Source of the DNA: Puia sp.
GTDB lineage: Bacteria > Bacteroidota > Bacteroidia > Chitinophagales > Chitinophagaceae
Direction of reading: 5' to 3'
DNA: 61,105 bases
NCBI GenBank assembly: GCA_031292515.1
Contig: JARLGZ010000252.1
Span: 1-61,105, forward strand
The position numbers and the translations under genes were made by a program. Shown here piece by piece: positions 59,855-61,105 of this stretch (within the stretch, counting starts at the first letter, position 1; every line of letters begins with the position of its first letter). The notes under the pieces were generated by a model. That model had not been told where the DNA came from and ran no database searches. It saw only the letters and a list, made by a program, of their open reading frames with translations.

Positions 59855-61096
59855 ATGAAAGTAGAAATTACCGTACCTGAGGTTATCGAAATCTTCAATG
59901 AGATTCAGAAGAAGCCGGAAGCATTATTTGAGATGATTCGTCTGGATCTGCGGCAGACGGTAGGTGAATATCTGAGCTCAATCATGAATGCGGAGCTGAC
60001 TCATTTCATGGGGAGGCTGCCGTATGAGCGTAGTGCTGAGGAAGATAATCATAGAAATGGATCATATAACAGGCAGTTTGCATTGAAGGGGATAGGCAGC
60101 GTCGAGGTGAGAGTACCCCGAGATCGTAAAGGGAAATTTCAGACCCAGGTTATTCCCCGGAGCAAACAGTATGAGGAGGAACTCGCCAGGGACATGAGCA
60201 CGATGTTTCTGGCGGGAATGAGCACTCGCAGTTTATCGATGCTCTCCAGAAGGCTTCTGGGACGCTCTATTTCTGCGACTGAAATAAGCAGTGTAAATAC
60301 ACAACTCACAGAATCTGTAGAAAAATGGCGAAGGAGGGATCTCTCTCCAGAGTCTATAAAGTACATCTTTGTAGACGGGGTGAACTTCAGCATGCGGATT
60401 GTCCGCGATATCGAACTGACCCCGGTTCTGGTTGCTGTGGGAGTGACTGATGCTGGTCATCGCCTGGTCTTGAGCCTTCAGGCCGGAGACAAGGAATCAT
60501 CGGCTACATGGAGGGAGTTTTTCAAGGATCTTAAATCCCGAGGGTTAAATGCCGAGCATGTGGCCCTGGGTATAATGGATGGTCTCCCTGGGCTAGAGAA
60601 GGTTTTCATGGAAGAATTTCCGCAAGCGAAGGTTCAACGCTGTCAGGTCCATGTTGCCCGGAACGTGCTGGCTAAAGTGCCTCAGAAATTAAAGAAGACG
60701 GTAGCTGACGATATTCGTTCGATATTTTATGCTTCTTCCAGGAAGAAAGCCCAGGAGTTTTTTCAACAATTTGTAGAGAAATGGGAAACAGCTCTCCCCT
60801 CAGCCGTCTCCTGTCTGGACAGGTCAGTCCAATCTTGTCTGACCTTTTTTGATTTTCCTGAGCAGGAGTGGATTTCTCTCCGGACGACAAACATCATAGA
60901 AAGATTGAATAAAGAATTTAAACGAAGAACAAAACCTATGGAGATAGTGGCGGGCGAAAATGCCTGCTATCGTCTACTGGCTTTTGTCTCACTGAAGATG
61001 GAATTACACTGGCGGTCAAACCCTCTGGGAACAGTCCGGAAGAATTTGCCTTTCTTGAAGAAAATGGCCTGGGATAATTTCACACAAAAAAGTTGA
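59855..61096 (+). CDS. IS256-family transposase
   Basis: 413 residues, full length. Typical landmarks: MGRLPYERSAEEDNHRNGSY, DRKGKFQTQVIPR, IFVDGVNFSMRIV (first Asp), LGIMDGLPGLEKVFMEEF (second Asp), VQRCQVHVARNVL (C/H motif) and RTTNIIERLNKEFKRRTK (Glu). The gene appears intact and potentially active, in contrast to the three broken IS elements of the window. Confidence 0.95.
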   Translation: MKVEITVPEVIEIFNEIQKKPEALFEMIRLDLRQTVGEYLSSIMNAELTHFMGRLPYERSAEEDNHRNGSYNRQFALKGIGSVEVRVPRDRKGKFQTQVIPRSKQYEEELARDMSTMFLAGMSTRSLSMLSRRLLGRSISATEISSVNTQLTESVEKWRRRDLSPESIKYIFVDGVNFSMRIVRDIELTPVLVAVGVTDAGHRLVLSLQAGDKESSATWREFFKDLKSRGLNAEHVALGIMDGLPGLEKVFMEEFPQAKVQRCQVHVARNVLAKVPQKLKKTVADDIRSIFYASSRKKAQEFFQQFVEKWETALPSAVSCLDRSVQSCLTFFDFPEQEWISLRTTNIIERLNKEFKRRTKPMEIVAGENACYRLLAFVSLKMELHWRSNPLGTVRKNLPFLKKMAWDNFTQKS

Positions 61097-61105
61097 CACT
61101 ACCGA

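Larger units (their letters stand above)
59734..61103 (+). mobile_element. IS256-type insertion sequence (about 1370 bp)
   Basis: Left end GGTGGTGTAAAGAATATTGT (59734) and inverted right end GGTAGTGTCAACTTTTTTGT (to 61103) match at 22 of 28 positions and frame an intact transposase. Only two bases lie beyond the right end, so the target duplication cannot be checked. Confidence 0.8.

Noticed and set aside
1-61105. oriT and nic site
   Set aside because: I searched by eye for inverted repeats next to a known nic core and found none I could defend; 27.0-28.0 kb is only a candidate.

Overview
The window looks like part of a large conjugative plasmid, or a plasmid-like element, from a Gram-negative bacterium. 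The host is probably one of the sulfate- or sulfur-metabolising Desulfobacterota (deltaproteobacterial type). That host guess rests on the style of the PAS/GAF sensor proteins, the Cys-rich response-regulator tail and the insertion-sequence mix; it is inference. No integrase, rRNA, tRNA or core metabolic gene is visible. There are replication initiators, iterons, parAB, toxin-antitoxin pairs and a nearly complete F-type type IV secretion gene set.

Layout: 0-0.2 kb is the edge of an IS1634-type transposase. From 0.55 to 27.6 kb almost everything is on the minus strand. It contains, read leftward from 27.6 kb, a small unknown gene, an OmpA-like protein, traA-type pilin, traL, traE, traK, traB, traV, traC, traW, traU, trbC, trbI, an S26 signal peptidase, traF, traH and traG. 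Next come a TrfA-like replication initiator with five iterons, an unusual coupling ATPase fused to an HD domain, a membrane protein, and finally an HU protein and a lytic transglycosylase. A broken brnT/intact brnA pair on the plus strand and a frameshifted ParB-like gene lie at 1.6-2.8 kb. From 28.7 to 32.2 kb there is an AT-rich second replicon: an HTH-PAS regulator, a RepA-like initiator and 11 iterons with an AT-rich array of 10-mers.

From 32.8 to 43.6 kb, on the plus strand, lies a DNA-processing region: Rad52-like annealing protein, SSB, PD-(D/E)XK nuclease, DUF6094 adenine methyltransferase, SNF2-like helicase, DUF2786, DUF3846 and DUF932 proteins, with hicAB and mazEF inside it. Eight of these genes carry a private 5' leader of the same design. 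A 5' strand, its local partner, and a downstream strand complementary to both the 5' strand and the ribosome binding site can form mutually exclusive hairpins. This repeated, covarying riboregulator is the most striking feature of the window.

From 43.7 to 61.1 kb the order is a defective IS1-like element with an 8-bp target duplication, parBA, a WGR protein, a defective IS481 element, a second HU-like gene and a defective IS1595-like element. A four-gene signalling cargo follows (CheB-CheR-PAS, PAS/GAF histidine kinase, response regulator-PAS-LuxR, response regulator with a Cys-rich tail), and then an intact IS256-type element. Working model: two iteron replicons and parAB maintain the element, three toxin-antitoxin loci stabilise it, the F-type system transfers it, and the riboregulated operon processes or protects incoming single-stranded DNA.
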